NCBI RefSeq assembly: GCF_021648825.1
Contig: NZ_JAKJHS010000004.1
Span: 186,001 to 250,000 of the forward strand
Reading direction: 5' to 3'
DNA: 64,000 nucleotides
Source: Rhizobium halophilum
GTDB taxonomy: Bacteria > Pseudomonadota > Alphaproteobacteria > Rhizobiales > Rhizobiaceae
The notes beneath the pieces are model-generated. The model had not been told where the DNA came from. It saw only the letters and a program-made list of their open reading frames with translations, and searched no databases. Positions 1 through 8,232 of the stretch are shown here, one piece after another (positions within the stretch are counted from its first letter, which is position 1; every line of letters begins with the position of its first letter). Position numbers and translations under genes: made by a program.

Positions 1-242
1 CGCTTGAGCGCCTCGGGTGACGCGGCACGATAGGCCACATGGCCGATCCCGGTCTGGTGGTGGCGTGTCAGCTTCAGGGAATGGAACTCGTAGTCGTCCC
101 ATGCCCGAAGGTATGCCGAGGTCTCGTCTTCCGCCGAAAGCTTGAGACCATAGACCCGCGTGAAGAAGTCGAGACTCTCGTTGTAGCGGTCAGTGTACAT
201 CTCGACGTGACCGAGATGGGCGATGTCGAAGCAGTGCTCCAT
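1..242 (-). CDS. VOC-family extradiol dioxygenase-like protein, C-terminus cut off
   Basis: The first 80 codons of a reverse-strand gene lie before the window edge. The N-terminus reads as a vicinal oxygen chelate module like catechol 2,3-dioxygenases: a beta strand with LGHVEM (His12 a probable metal ligand), a helix with SLDFFTRVYGL, and a second strand with IGHVAY (His68 a probable second ligand). A ribosome site (AGGAGAG) precedes the ATG at 242. It starts 11 bases after the stop of the GalB-like gene, so the two are probably co-transcribed. Ring cleavage of an aromatic acid fits the neighbours, but the substrate cannot be read, and the catalytic C-terminal half lies outside the window. 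Confidence 0.75.
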   Translation of the reverse strand, partial: MEHCFDIAHLGHVEMYTDRYNESLDFFTRVYGLKLSAEDETSAYLRAWDDYEFHSLKLTRHHQTGIGHVAYRAASPEALK

Positions 243-253
243 GGAAGCCTCTC

Positions 254-1003
254 CTAAAGCTCGTCGACGGTGCGCGGGAAGATGGACTGGAAGCCTTCTG
301 CGTATTTGCAGTCGCGTCCACCGGACTGGCCGCCGGAATTGCGCTTGAAATGGTTGGCGCGGTTGATCGCGACGCGCGTGTAGTATTCCCAGAGGTGCTC
401 CTGGCCTTCCATGCACTCGATGGCGGCGCGCTTCTTGTCCCAGACCGGCGTGATGTCGAGGAAGGTATCCGGCTTCCACCCCATCTGTTCCGTCTGATGC
501 GGCTCGAAAAGATAGAGCTGCGGCGCGCCCAGCACCTTCTCGCCCGGATTGTGGCCCCACGCCTGGGCGATCATCCGGCACTCGAGCGCCACCTGCGTCG
601 CATACATGTGATCGGTGTTGTAAGGGTCGTACTGGGAGTGGCTCAGCATAAAGCGGGGCTGCACCTTTCGGATCACGTCCACCAGCGCATTCTTATCGTC
701 GCGGCTCAGCTCGAGCGGGTAATCGCCCAGATCCATGCAGACGAGATCATGGACGCCGAAGGCTTCTGCGGCACGTTCGGCTTCCGCGCGGCGCGCATCC
801 TTGACGCGCTCCAGTGTCATCCCCGCCTGCTTCCAGAGCTTTGCGCTCTCGCCACGCTCACCAAAGGACAGGCATACCACGGTGACGTTGTAGCCAAGTT
901 GAGCATGCAGTGCGATGGCACCGCCACAGCGCCAGACGAAGTCGGCGGCATGGGCGCTGATGACGAGAGCGGTTTTCGGTACCGTTCCGGTGTTTCCTGA
1001 CAT
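254..1003 (-). CDS. PIG-L family protein, GalB-like 4-oxalomesaconate hydratase
   Basis: A 249-residue protein of the LmbE/PIG-L fold. Instead of the usual deacetylase PHxDDE it has SAHAADFVWRCGG near residues 17-28 (His18, Asp21) and a downstream NTDH with His132, the pattern of GalB, which hydrates 4-oxalomesaconate in the gallate/protocatechuate 4,5-cleavage pathways. I chose the ATG at 1003 because AGGAGG lies six bases upstream; an in-frame ATG at 1009 abuts that site. It is upstream of the dioxygenase-like gene and divergent from an oxidoreductase and LysR gene, as expected for an aromatic catabolic cluster. A sugar or drug-conjugate deacetylase is the alternative. Confidence 0.72.
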   Translation of the reverse strand: MSGNTGTVPKTALVISAHAADFVWRCGGAIALHAQLGYNVTVVCLSFGERGESAKLWKQAGMTLERVKDARRAEAERAAEAFGVHDLVCMDLGDYPLELSRDDKNALVDVIRKVQPRFMLSHSQYDPYNTDHMYATQVALECRMIAQAWGHNPGEKVLGAPQLYLFEPHQTEQMGWKPDTFLDITPVWDKKRAAIECMEGQEHLWEYYTRVAINRANHFKRNSGGQSGGRDCKYAEGFQSIFPRTVDEL

Positions 1004-1069
1004 GTGCATCCTCCTGAGCCCGAAGAGAGGATCGCCTGCGACGCGTTGGCAGGCAAATCGAAAAGGCGC

Positions 1070-1080
1070 TATGCGTCATA
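1070..1080. promoter_or_regulatory. Short inverted repeat, possible LysR operator
   Basis: TATGCGTCATA is an exact inverted repeat (TATG-CGT-CATA) in the 150-base gap between the divergent GalB-like and oxidoreductase genes. LysR regulators often bind short T/A-ended palindromes between divergent promoters, and a LysR gene lies just downstream. Function is inferred only from position and symmetry. Confidence 0.35.
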
Positions 1081-1153
1081 AGGTCTGGCTATAGACAGTG
1101 GCCGAACAGCGCCGCTTGTGTAAGCATGCCGCTGGCGAAAGAGGAGGCCATCG

Positions 1154-2059
1154 ATGACCGCATGCAGTGGTGAAACACCGAACGCTATTGGCTTCGTTGG
1201 CTTCGGAGAGGCAGCGCACGCCTTTGCATCCGGATGGCAGCACACGGAGGCCAGGGACGTCCGCGCTTATGACGTTAAATTGGGGGATCCGAAGGCTGCA
1301 GCGCTGGTTCTGGAGCGATGCCGCGAAGCCGACGTCGTGCCGATGAAGCAGATAGGTCGGGCGCTGCATCGTGTGAGGCTCGTTCTCTGCCTGGTAACCG
1401 CTGACCAGGCATTTTCGGCAGCCTGTGCCGGCGCAGATTACCTGCCCTCGGGCGCCCTTTGGCTTGATGCCAACTCCTGCGCGCCGCAGACAAAACAAAG
1501 GGCTGCTGACGTCATTGAACGCGCTGGTGGGAGCTATGTTGATGTGGCGGTGATGGCACCGGTATACCCCATGCGTCACCAGGTACCGCTTCTCCTCTCC
1601 GGTCCCCATGCAAAAGAGGCTGCTGCAGCAATCGAGGCGTTGGGAATGCGTCCGAAGGTTCTGGGCGAAAGGGTAGGGGATGCCTCTAGCGTCAAGATGC
1701 TTCGCTCCGTCATCGTCAAGGGGCTGGAGGCGCTGACGGCGGAATGCCTTCTAGCAGCGCGTCGTGCGGGCGTCGAGGATGCGGTTCTGGCATCGCTTCA
1801 AAGCTCGGATCCCGGGATCGACTGGCGCGTACGTGGCTCCTACAACATGGAACGGATGATGGTGCATGGTGCGCGGCGGGCGGCCGAGGTGGAGGAAGTC
1901 TGTGAGACCTTGCGGCACTTCGGGCTGCCCGACTGGATGAGCCGCGGAACTGTGGAGTGGCAGCGTGCCGTGGCGAGCCTTGGTGTGGATCCTGGAGCCG
2001 ATGATCTGGCGAAGCGCTCAGATGCACTTCTGGAGAGGCTGACATGCCCCGAAACCTGA
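1154..2059 (+). CDS. NAD(P)-dependent oxidoreductase, 3-hydroxyacid dehydrogenase-like (DUF1932 type)
   Basis: A 301-residue protein with an N-terminal Rossmann fold (GFVGFGEAA at residues 13-21) and a helical C-terminal domain containing SSVKMLRS, where Lys181 sits at the catalytic-lysine position of beta-hydroxyacid dehydrogenases. The layout fits the 6-phosphogluconate-dehydrogenase-like group with a DUF1932 C-terminal domain. GAGGAGG lies before the ATG. It overlaps the following LysR gene by 16 bases, so the two are translationally linked. In this setting it may reduce or oxidise an intermediate of aromatic-acid breakdown; the substrate is unknown. Confidence 0.72.
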   Translation: MTACSGETPNAIGFVGFGEAAHAFASGWQHTEARDVRAYDVKLGDPKAAALVLERCREADVVPMKQIGRALHRVRLVLCLVTADQAFSAACAGADYLPSGALWLDANSCAPQTKQRAADVIERAGGSYVDVAVMAPVYPMRHQVPLLLSGPHAKEAAAAIEALGMRPKVLGERVGDASSVKMLRSVIVKGLEALTAECLLAARRAGVEDAVLASLQSSDPGIDWRVRGSYNMERMMVHGARRAAEVEEVCETLRHFGLPDWMSRGTVEWQRAVASLGVDPGADDLAKRSDALLERLTCPET

Positions 2060-3267
2060 GACACCTCAGGCTCTTGGTCGCGGTCGCCGAACTGAAGTCG
2101 GTGACGCTGGCTGCAGAAAAATGGCATGTGTCTCAGCCTGCGGTTACCCAGGCTCTGAACAAGCTCGAGTTCCGCGCGGGCGGAGCCCTCTTCGAGCGCA
2201 GCAGGACCGGGCTCTTCCCGACGTCCCGAGGCGAAACCCTGTTGAGGCGGGTTGTTAGTGCTTTTGCTTTGCTCGATCCGATTGCGAAGTCGATCTCCCC
2301 CCGCCTTCTAACCTCTCTGACATATCCGCAACTCCAGGCGCTGGTCGCCGTCAGCGAGAACGAGAACTTTTCCCTGGCCGCGCGTCAGCTTGGCCTGGCC
2401 CAGCCGACGGTGCATCGTGCCGTGACCCAAATTGAACGGGAGGCGGCTCGCAGCCTGTTCGAGCGGACCGCCTTCGGGATCATTCCGACACGGCTGTGCC
2501 AATCTTTCGCACGGGCGGCCCGGCTGGCGATCTATGAGTTCGATCAGGCGGATGCGGAACTTGCGGAACTCGACGGCGGCGAGGCCGGTTCGCTCGTCAT
2601 TGGAGCCATGCCTCTGTCACGCTCGGTCCTTCTGCCATCGGCGCTGGCGAGGTTTAGACAGTGCTACAGGGACATGGCGGTGCGTGTGGTGGATGGACCC
2701 TATCAAGGCTTGCTGGGCGACCTGCGCAGAGGCAGCATCGATTTCCTCGTCGGGGCCTTGAGGGATCCCGCCCCAATAGGTGACATCGTCCAGATCCCGC
2801 TTTTCGAGGACAGACTTGCACTCTTGTCGCGCCCCGATCACCCGTTGGCAATGCGGCAAACTGTGAGTGTAGAGGATCTCTTGGCCTATCCTTGGGTGGT
2901 GCCGCACCAAGGAACGCCAACGCGGGATAAGTTCGAGGCCATCTTTTCCGCCCCCGGAAGCAGAGCGCCCTCTCGGCTTATCGAATCCGGCTCCTTGCTG
3001 CTGATACGAGGCCTGTTGTTGGAGAGTGACCACCTCGGCTGCATCTCTCATGTGCAGGCGAGAACTGAGTGCGACCGCGGCCTTCTAAGGCAACTGCCGT
3101 GGGAAACGGACGCGTATATTCGGCCGATAGGGTTAACCTACAGAACCGGCTGGCGTCCTACACGGCCACAGCAGAAGATGGTTGATCTCCTGACGGAGAG
3201 TAGTCGCAAGGCATCCTCGATAACGACCTGTCCAAGCGAGCACCTGGAGACAGAAGAGGCGATGTGA
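2044..3267 (+). CDS. LysR-family regulator with two N-terminal HTH domains
   Basis: At 407 residues this is about 100 longer than a normal LysR protein. Two LysR-type winged helix-turn-helix domains follow each other: recognition regions at residues 23-42 (core VSQPAVTQALNKLE) and 112-131 (core LAQPTVHRAVTQIE), 89 residues apart. One LysR substrate-binding domain follows, about residues 175-385. The start overlaps the end of the oxidoreductase gene, so it probably controls that module and the divergent GalB-like/dioxygenase genes. The second HTH is the one joined to the sensor domain as in ordinary LysR proteins; the first looks like an added copy. The inducer is not known. Confidence 0.85.
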   Translation: MPRNLRHLRLLVAVAELKSVTLAAEKWHVSQPAVTQALNKLEFRAGGALFERSRTGLFPTSRGETLLRRVVSAFALLDPIAKSISPRLLTSLTYPQLQALVAVSENENFSLAARQLGLAQPTVHRAVTQIEREAARSLFERTAFGIIPTRLCQSFARAARLAIYEFDQADAELAELDGGEAGSLVIGAMPLSRSVLLPSALARFRQCYRDMAVRVVDGPYQGLLGDLRRGSIDFLVGALRDPAPIGDIVQIPLFEDRLALLSRPDHPLAMRQTVSVEDLLAYPWVVPHQGTPTRDKFEAIFSAPGSRAPSRLIESGSLLLIRGLLLESDHLGCISHVQARTECDRGLLRQLPWETDAYIRPIGLTYRTGWRPTRPQQKMVDLLTESSRKASSITTCPSEHLETEEAM

Positions 3268-3481
3268 TTTTGGCCCACCGACGCCTCATGATCTAAGCTG
3301 GCATCAACATGGGCAAGGTATGTCAGGAGAAGATGATGCACCTATCAATAGATGGTCCTGATGTGAGCCTCGCCGTCTGCCGTTGCGCGACACCAGGTAC
3401 TATCGCAGGTGAAACAATGTGTTGCCGCCAAGGTCGACGAGGAGAATTGGCTGGGTCGCCGTTGCGCGACTGCGATGGGCA

Positions 3482-4974
3482 ATGGCAGAAGCCATGCTGA
3501 TCCACACCATCCTCGCGGCTGCACCACTGGTCATCGTGCTCCTCACAATGAGCATATTGGGATGGTCAGCAGTTGGTGCCGGTGCAGCGGGCTTTGCCAG
3601 CGCGATCATTATCGCCTTCTTGGCGTTCGGCCTGGGTCCCCCTTTCGTCTCGCCTCCGCTTGCCGCACTTGGCGTTCTGGCCGAGACGGTTCATTCGACA
3701 GCAACAATCCTTTGGATCATTCTGCCGGCACTTCTCCTGTACGAGTACCAGCAGCGTTCCGGCGGCCTGGAGCGAATCCGACTGGCGCTCTCCCAGCTTA
3801 CAAATGCGAGAAGACTGCAGGTTCTCGTCATTCGCTGGTTCTTTGCGCTTTTCATGGAAGGGGCTGCCGGCTTCGGGGCGCCCGTCGCAGTTGCTGCTCC
3901 ACTTCTCGTTGGCATTGGGCTTTCCCCGGCTCGGGCGGTGATGGTTGCGTTGATCGGGCATGCGGCCCGGGGTGCCATTTGGTGCTGTGGGCACCCCCCC
4001 GCTCACGCAGGTTGAACTGGGCGGGCTGCCATCGCCGGATCTGGCGGGCACGATTGCTGCCTTCAATGCTGTGATGGGCTTTGGGCTGGTTTTCGCGGTG
4101 AGTTGGTTGGCGGATGATGCGCCGATGACGTGGAAAGACGTGCGTTGGACCGCTATGGCGGGTGTGTGTTTTCTCTTCCCCTATGGTGTGGTCGCCGTGA
4201 CCGTCGGCCCGGAACTGCCAACTTTGTTGGGAGCGCTGCTCGGCCTTCTTGCATTCGTTCTTCTGCTGCGAGCAGGACATGCGCGTTCGCCGATTCATTG
4301 GCGGGCGCTTCTCCCAGATCTACTACCGTACCTGCTCCTCGTTCTCCTTGTACTCGCGACGCGTCTTGTGCCGCCGTTGCGTGAGGAGCTTGTTGGCCAC
4401 GTATGGTCATGGGATTTCCTTGGGCACTTCAGCGGGAGCTTTGCGCCGCTATTTCATCCAGGCACCCTCCTGCTCGTGAGCATTGCCCTGGTGGCGCTTG
4501 CGACGAGCCTTCGATCCGCTCTCGCCCCCGCGTTTGCAGCGGCGCTCGGGCGCCTCGGCTCGGTCGCCCTTGCTCTCCTTCTCATGCTGGCGCTTGCCCG
4601 AGTTTTGGTGCATTCGGGTATGGTCGATCAGTTGGCCGAGGGTGCTGCGCGATCGGGAGGAACCTGGCCCTTTCTTGCCGCAGTCGTCGGAACACTTGGC
4701 ACATTCGTGTCCGGCTCAGCCACCGCTTCCAATATCCTTTTCACGCAGTTCCAGCTCTCAACGGCGCAGGTGCTGCAACTGTCTCCGGTGCTGATGGCTG
4801 CGGCTCAGGGAGCGGGGGCTGCAATTGGCAACGTTATCGCCCCATAACATCATCGCAGGCTGCGCAACTGTGGGGCTTGCTGGAGGAGAGGGCAAGATAC
4901 TGCGATGGACCGCGCCAATCTGCATCTCCTACCTCGCGGCAATCGGTGTGCTGGTGGCCGCCCTCGCCAGCTGA
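3482..4974 (+). pseudogene. Lactate-permease (LctP/LldP) family transporter broken by two frameshifts
   Basis: Three consecutive reading frames together make one LctP-family permease of about 500 residues. Frame one runs to about 3967 and ends in GHAA; an extra C in the CCC at 3966-3968 moves the reading to the next frame, which resumes GVPFGAVGTPPL. That frame stops at 4845-4847 after GNVIAP, and the family's C-terminal segment continues in the third frame (HNIIAGCATVGL, stop at 4972-4974). The pieces align with the usual order of transmembrane segments. It follows the LysR gene and would be the uptake system of the catabolic module. Either the gene is dead or there are two sequence errors next to C-runs. 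The start at 3482 is uncertain; 3494 is possible. Confidence 0.8.
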
Positions 4975-5107
4975 CAAGGCGCGTTTCAATGGGTGTGGCG
5001 GATGAAAAAAAAGCGGTAGGGAGAGGCAAAGTACCCTTGCCATCAATTGTCTGGATGCCCTGTCCGACGCGGGAGGCGATGAGACCAAAACTCTGCGAGA
5101 CGGCAAC

Positions 5108-5130
5108 AAAAAACCCCGCTTTCGCGGGGC
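5108..5130 (-). terminator. Intrinsic terminator of tRNA-Leu
   Basis: On the reverse strand a GC stem (GCGGGG/CCCCGC arms at 5124-5129 and 5114-5119, three-base loop) is followed by a run of six U. It lies 35 bases downstream of the tRNA 3' end. Confidence 0.85.
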
Positions 5131-5164
5131 TCTTGATCGTCCGGGACAATCCGGAACATGAAAC

Positions 5165-5251
5165 TGGTGCCCAGAAGAGGACTCGAACCTCCACACCCTT
5201 TCGAGTACCAGCACCTGAAGCTGGCGCGTCTACCAATTCCGCCATCTGGGC
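5165..5251 (-). tRNA. tRNA-Leu (anticodon CAG)
   Basis: Reverse-strand 87-base class II tRNA with encoded CCA (5165-5167). The acceptor stem pairs GCCCAGA with TCTGGGC, the D arm reads TGGTAGACGC, the anticodon loop is CTTCAGGTG giving anticodon CAG for CUG codons, a long variable arm follows, and the T loop is GTTCGAGTC. An intrinsic terminator follows at 5108-5130. Confidence 0.96.
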
Positions 5252-5342
5252 GACGGAGAGCCATGTACGAGGACGGCATGTGAGTGTCAACTGGCTTTTC
5301 GCAGTTTCCGCATCGCAACCTGCGAAAGTTTCGCCCGAGCCG

Positions 5343-5678
5343 TCAGGTCTCTCCAGTCATTCCGCCAGGCGCGGAACCGCGGTCCAAATGTCCGAGGTCA
5401 CGCTCAGGATCAAGGACATCGCGCACGCGCTGCTTCAGCTCTCTGGGACCGGGAAAGCCTCCATCCCGCTTGCGTTCCCAAAGAAGGTCGCCGTTCAGGC
5501 GGATTTCGAAAATGCCCCCGGTGCCGGGCACCAGTGCAACCTCTCCGAGCCTGTCTTGGAAAGTGTGCAGCAACTCCTGCGCCATCCAGCCTGCGCGCAG
5601 CAACCAGTTACACTGAGTGCAGTACATTATCGCAACTTTCGGCTTATCCACGTCGGCTCCTGACAACACCTGTGACAC
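5343..5678 (-). CDS. SelT/SelW/SelH family (Rdx) redox protein
   Basis: A 111-residue thioredoxin-fold protein of the Rdx/SelW family. The redox motif is a CxxC at the end of the first strand (YCTQCNW, cysteines at about residues 20 and 23), where animal SelW has CxxU. The middle contains VPGTGGIFEIRLNG, the strand-turn typical of the family, and the C-terminus PGPRELKQRVRD. It presumably acts as a small cytosolic thiol protein; no partner is evident in the neighbourhood, where tRNA-Leu lies downstream and a membrane-protein operon upstream. Confidence 0.85.
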   Translation of the reverse strand: MSQVLSGADVDKPKVAIMYCTQCNWLLRAGWMAQELLHTFQDRLGEVALVPGTGGIFEIRLNGDLLWERKRDGGFPGPRELKQRVRDVLDPERDLGHLDRGSAPGGMTGET

Positions 5679-5768
5679 TGATCGTAAGCATGATCCTCGG
5701 GATTTGTGAGGGGCGCAAGCTTTCGCACGGGAATATCAAGGCAGTGGTTGATGGGCAGAAGCGACACG

Positions 5769-5799
5769 AAAAAGGGCCCCGCGCGTATGCAAGAGCCCT
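5769..5799 (-). terminator. Probable terminator of the DUF3618 operon
   Basis: On the reverse strand AGGGCTC pairs with GGGCCCT (one G-U pair) and is followed by a U-run (5773-5769). It lies 22 bases after the stop of the last operon gene. Confidence 0.6.
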
Positions 5800-5820
5800 C
5801 TTTCAGTTTAGCCGTTAGGT

Positions 5821-6834
5821 TTAGTTGGGTCGCGTATCTCGGCCATCGCCGTTGGCGCGCTGATAGTTGCGAGCCTCTTCGGCAAGCCGGTCCCTCGCCG
5901 TGTCATGCACTTCGGATGCGACGGAAGATGCCCGCTCATAGACATCGGACGCAGCCTCTTCAACCTTATGCATAGTACTCGAGGCCTGGCTGGACATGCG
6001 GCTGCGGAATTCCTCCGCACTTTCGCCAAGAACCTCGTTTTCGCGGCGGGTGTTAGGAAGGGCAGCGCCGATAGCGGCACCAAGGGCAAAGGCGAGCGCG
6101 CCGCCGATCAACGGCTGGTCCTGAAACTGCCGGATGATGCCCTCGTTGAGATGCGATGCCTGGCCCCGAACGGATCCGCCCATGGCCTTGGCACTGTTGC
6201 CAACCGAGCGTGCACCGCCCATCATTGAACTTCCAGCCCGGCTGGCCGAAGAGCCCATCTGCCGCCAGGTTTTGGAAATCCATCCCGACGCTTCATCGAA
6301 GAGCCGTCCAGCTTCGTCGCGGATGTCGTGGATTTGCTTCCCTGTTGCATCAGCGAAGCCGCGATAGCTTTTGCCCGCTTCATCCATGAAGTGGCCGGCG
6401 CGGCGGCCGCTTTCGTCGGTAAGGGCGCGGAAGCGACTTCCTCCTTCGTCAGTGAAGTGGCTGAAACGCCTGTCACCATCCGTCTTGACCGGGCCAACGC
6501 GCCGCACGGTTCCTGTGACCTGTGCCAGCGGGTACTCAGGCTCATCATGGTAATAGAGCTCGTCATCACGCCTGTGCGAACCGGGATTTGCCATCAACCA
6601 CGCCACGCTGATCCCCATCAGCGCGACGGGGATAGGATTTGTTTTCATGGCGTTGCCGAGGTTCGAGACGTATTCCCCGCCGCCACTGGATTTCGCGTAA
6701 TTCAGCGCTTCGTCGAGAAGCTGTCCCGGCGACATCTTCGCCTGGATCGCATCCATCCGCTCTTCGATGCGGAGGCGATCTCGGGCGATCTCATGTTCGA
6801 GCTCTTCGGCTCGTTTCGTATCATTGCTGGTCAT
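5821..6834 (-). CDS. DUF3618 domain-containing protein
   Basis: A 337-residue protein. Residues 1-40 form the DUF3618 helix (EELEHEIARDRLRIEERMDAI), a charged segment seen in proteins next to holin-like membrane proteins. A short hydrophobic stretch (NPIPVALMGISVAWLMANP) follows near residue 70. The middle has repeats of the form F-DE-G-R-F (HFTDEGGSRFRALTDESGR and similar), and a second hydrophobic stretch LIGGALAFALGAAIGAALP lies near residue 245. It is last in a three-gene operon; its ATG overlaps the stop of the holin-like gene (TGATG). Probably an envelope-associated stress protein; molecular function unknown. Confidence 0.78.
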   Translation of the reverse strand: MTSNDTKRAEELEHEIARDRLRIEERMDAIQAKMSPGQLLDEALNYAKSSGGGEYVSNLGNAMKTNPIPVALMGISVAWLMANPGSHRRDDELYYHDEPEYPLAQVTGTVRRVGPVKTDGDRRFSHFTDEGGSRFRALTDESGRRAGHFMDEAGKSYRGFADATGKQIHDIRDEAGRLFDEASGWISKTWRQMGSSASRAGSSMMGGARSVGNSAKAMGGSVRGQASHLNEGIIRQFQDQPLIGGALAFALGAAIGAALPNTRRENEVLGESAEEFRSRMSSQASSTMHKVEEAASDVYERASSVASEVHDTARDRLAEEARNYQRANGDGRDTRPN

Positions 6835-7250
6835 CAGACGCGCTCCTTGATCATTTGTGCATCTCGGCGAAGGGACGACGAGGTGCGGTCGAATTTAAGG
6901 TTCTCGCCTCGCAGGGTCGACAAGCCTTTCTTGATCATGGCCCATGCGAGCAGAGCAACGATGACACCCACTATCACAGCTGAAAGAGCGTCGGCGCTGG
7001 GCTCGCGCATGCCTTGGGCCGTGAAGAATGCCGCGAGCCCATTGACGAGCGCTGCCAGCAGAACCCCGACAGCTGCAATTGCGAAGACAAGCCCTGCGGC
7101 AAAGGATTCTACGCCGGTCATCGCTTGCGACATCTTCTCGGATGCCTCGGTCTTGGCGAGGTCGATCTCCTTCCGGAAAAGGCCGGTGATGTCGGACACA
7201 AGGCCGCTAATCAGCTCTGAAAGGGGACGGTTATCCATTTGATTAGCCAT
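6834..7250 (-). CDS. Phage-holin-like membrane protein (DUF1469/YqjE type)
   Basis: A 138-residue protein with an N-terminal amphipathic helix (SELISGLVSDITGLFRKEID), then two strong membrane segments separated by a short loop (AAGLVFAIAAVGVLLAALVNG and ALSAVIVGVIVALLAWAMI). This is the DUF1469 arrangement, grouped with holin superfamily 3 and E. coli YqjE, but with no lytic evidence. I chose the ATG at 7250 because GGAGGG lies eight bases upstream; it overlaps the stop of the previous gene (ATGGCTAA). Translational overlap at both ends shows tight coupling with its neighbours. Confidence 0.82.
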   Translation of the reverse strand: MANQMDNRPLSELISGLVSDITGLFRKEIDLAKTEASEKMSQAMTGVESFAAGLVFAIAAVGVLLAALVNGLAAFFTAQGMREPSADALSAVIVGVIVALLAWAMIKKGLSTLRGENLKFDRTSSSLRRDAQMIKERV

Positions 7251-7956
7251 TGCGGGTGCCCTCCGGAGAATAGCCTGTTGCATAGCCGGCACCGGATGCC
7301 GGGCTTACCGGGGTAGTTGGGGTCGATGTCGCGGGGCTTCCGACACTACGGCTAGTCATGTCGCTGCTGCGACCAGTATTAGAGCCGACATCCGTGCTCG
7401 CGCGTCGTTCTGCCGATGCGGTCAGGAAGCGGCTCGCTGCGAAACCCGCGAGCGCCGCAAGGCCGATGAAGGCTGCGGGTTGTCTGCGGCCGAAGTCTTC
7501 CGCCATACCGGCAACTTGAGCCATGTCCTTGCCCTTAATGTCGTCGGCAAATCGGTTGATGCTGGAGCCGATCTGCTTTGCATAGCGGCCGATCTCGCGC
7601 TGCTCTCCCTTGTCACCGCGCTCCAGTTCATCGCCGACCTTCTCTATCGCGGCGGCGAAGCCACTGACACGTTCAGCGGCGTAGTTCTTCTGTTCATCTG
7701 CTGCATCGCGGGCGCGCTGCGTCGCATGATCCAACTCGGCCTGAGCTGTGGATTTTGCGCTCTGCCAGTCTTCGTTCAGCTTGCTCTTGAGGTCGCCGCC
7801 TGCCTGCTTGGCCGTCGTAGAAGCGGAGGTGACAGTCTCCGAGGCGGCGGCTTTGGTGGTAGACGTAGAAGGCGCTGAGGGTTCGGCCGGTTTGCCGGGT
7901 GTATAGGAGGATCCGGGATTCGATCCGGATCCTAGAGTTGGGTCTCGTTCGGTCAT
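7243..7956 (-). CDS. Ala/Ser/Thr-rich protein with long helix and one membrane segment
   Basis: A 237-residue protein, first gene of the operon with the holin-like and DUF3618 proteins. The N-terminus is low-complexity (S, T, P, A, G). Residues 45-110 form a long charged helix (KSKLNEDWQSAKSTAQAELD and on), like apolipoprotein- or YqjD/ElaB-like stress proteins. A hydrophobic stretch (AFIGLAALAGFAASRFL) follows, then a Ser/Thr/Pro tail. A GGGAGAGA site supports the ATG at 7956; in-frame codons further upstream lack such a site. Likely a nutrient-limitation or osmotic-stress envelope protein, by analogy only. Confidence 0.72.
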   Translation of the reverse strand: MTERDPTLGSGSNPGSSYTPGKPAEPSAPSTSTTKAAASETVTSASTTAKQAGGDLKSKLNEDWQSAKSTAQAELDHATQRARDAADEQKNYAAERVSGFAAAIEKVGDELERGDKGEQREIGRYAKQIGSSINRFADDIKGKDMAQVAGMAEDFGRRQPAAFIGLAALAGFAASRFLTASAERRASTDVGSNTGRSSDMTSRSVGSPATSTPTTPVSPASGAGYATGYSPEGTRNG

Positions 7957-8232
7957 TGGTCTCTCCCAGGATGAAGGGGTCGAAAGGGGATCTTTTGATG
8001 CGATCCAACCTTCAACCGTCCGTGGCGGCCAATTGTTCCAAACGTGTCGGCAATTCGATCGACAAGGGCGAGCAGCGTCTCTGTAGTAACGGATGCGTGT
8101 TTGCCCTCGGTGCGCCCGCCTCTTCCGATTAAGATTGGATTCAGCCTTTTCCGGTAATCTTCCGTTAGTTTTTCCCGACGGGCTCTTGGCTCGACGGTCG
8201 CGTCCCATAGTTCTTTTCGAGTACGGGTTCCC

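Noticed and set aside
4850..5290. Reverse-strand frame reading MAELVDAPASGAGTRKGVE
   Set aside because: It is the translation of the tRNA-Leu gene, a well-known false protein.
4905..5663. Forward frame of 252 codons across tRNA-Leu and the SelW-like gene
   Set aside because: It lies antisense to a clear tRNA and a clear redox protein and has no family resemblance.
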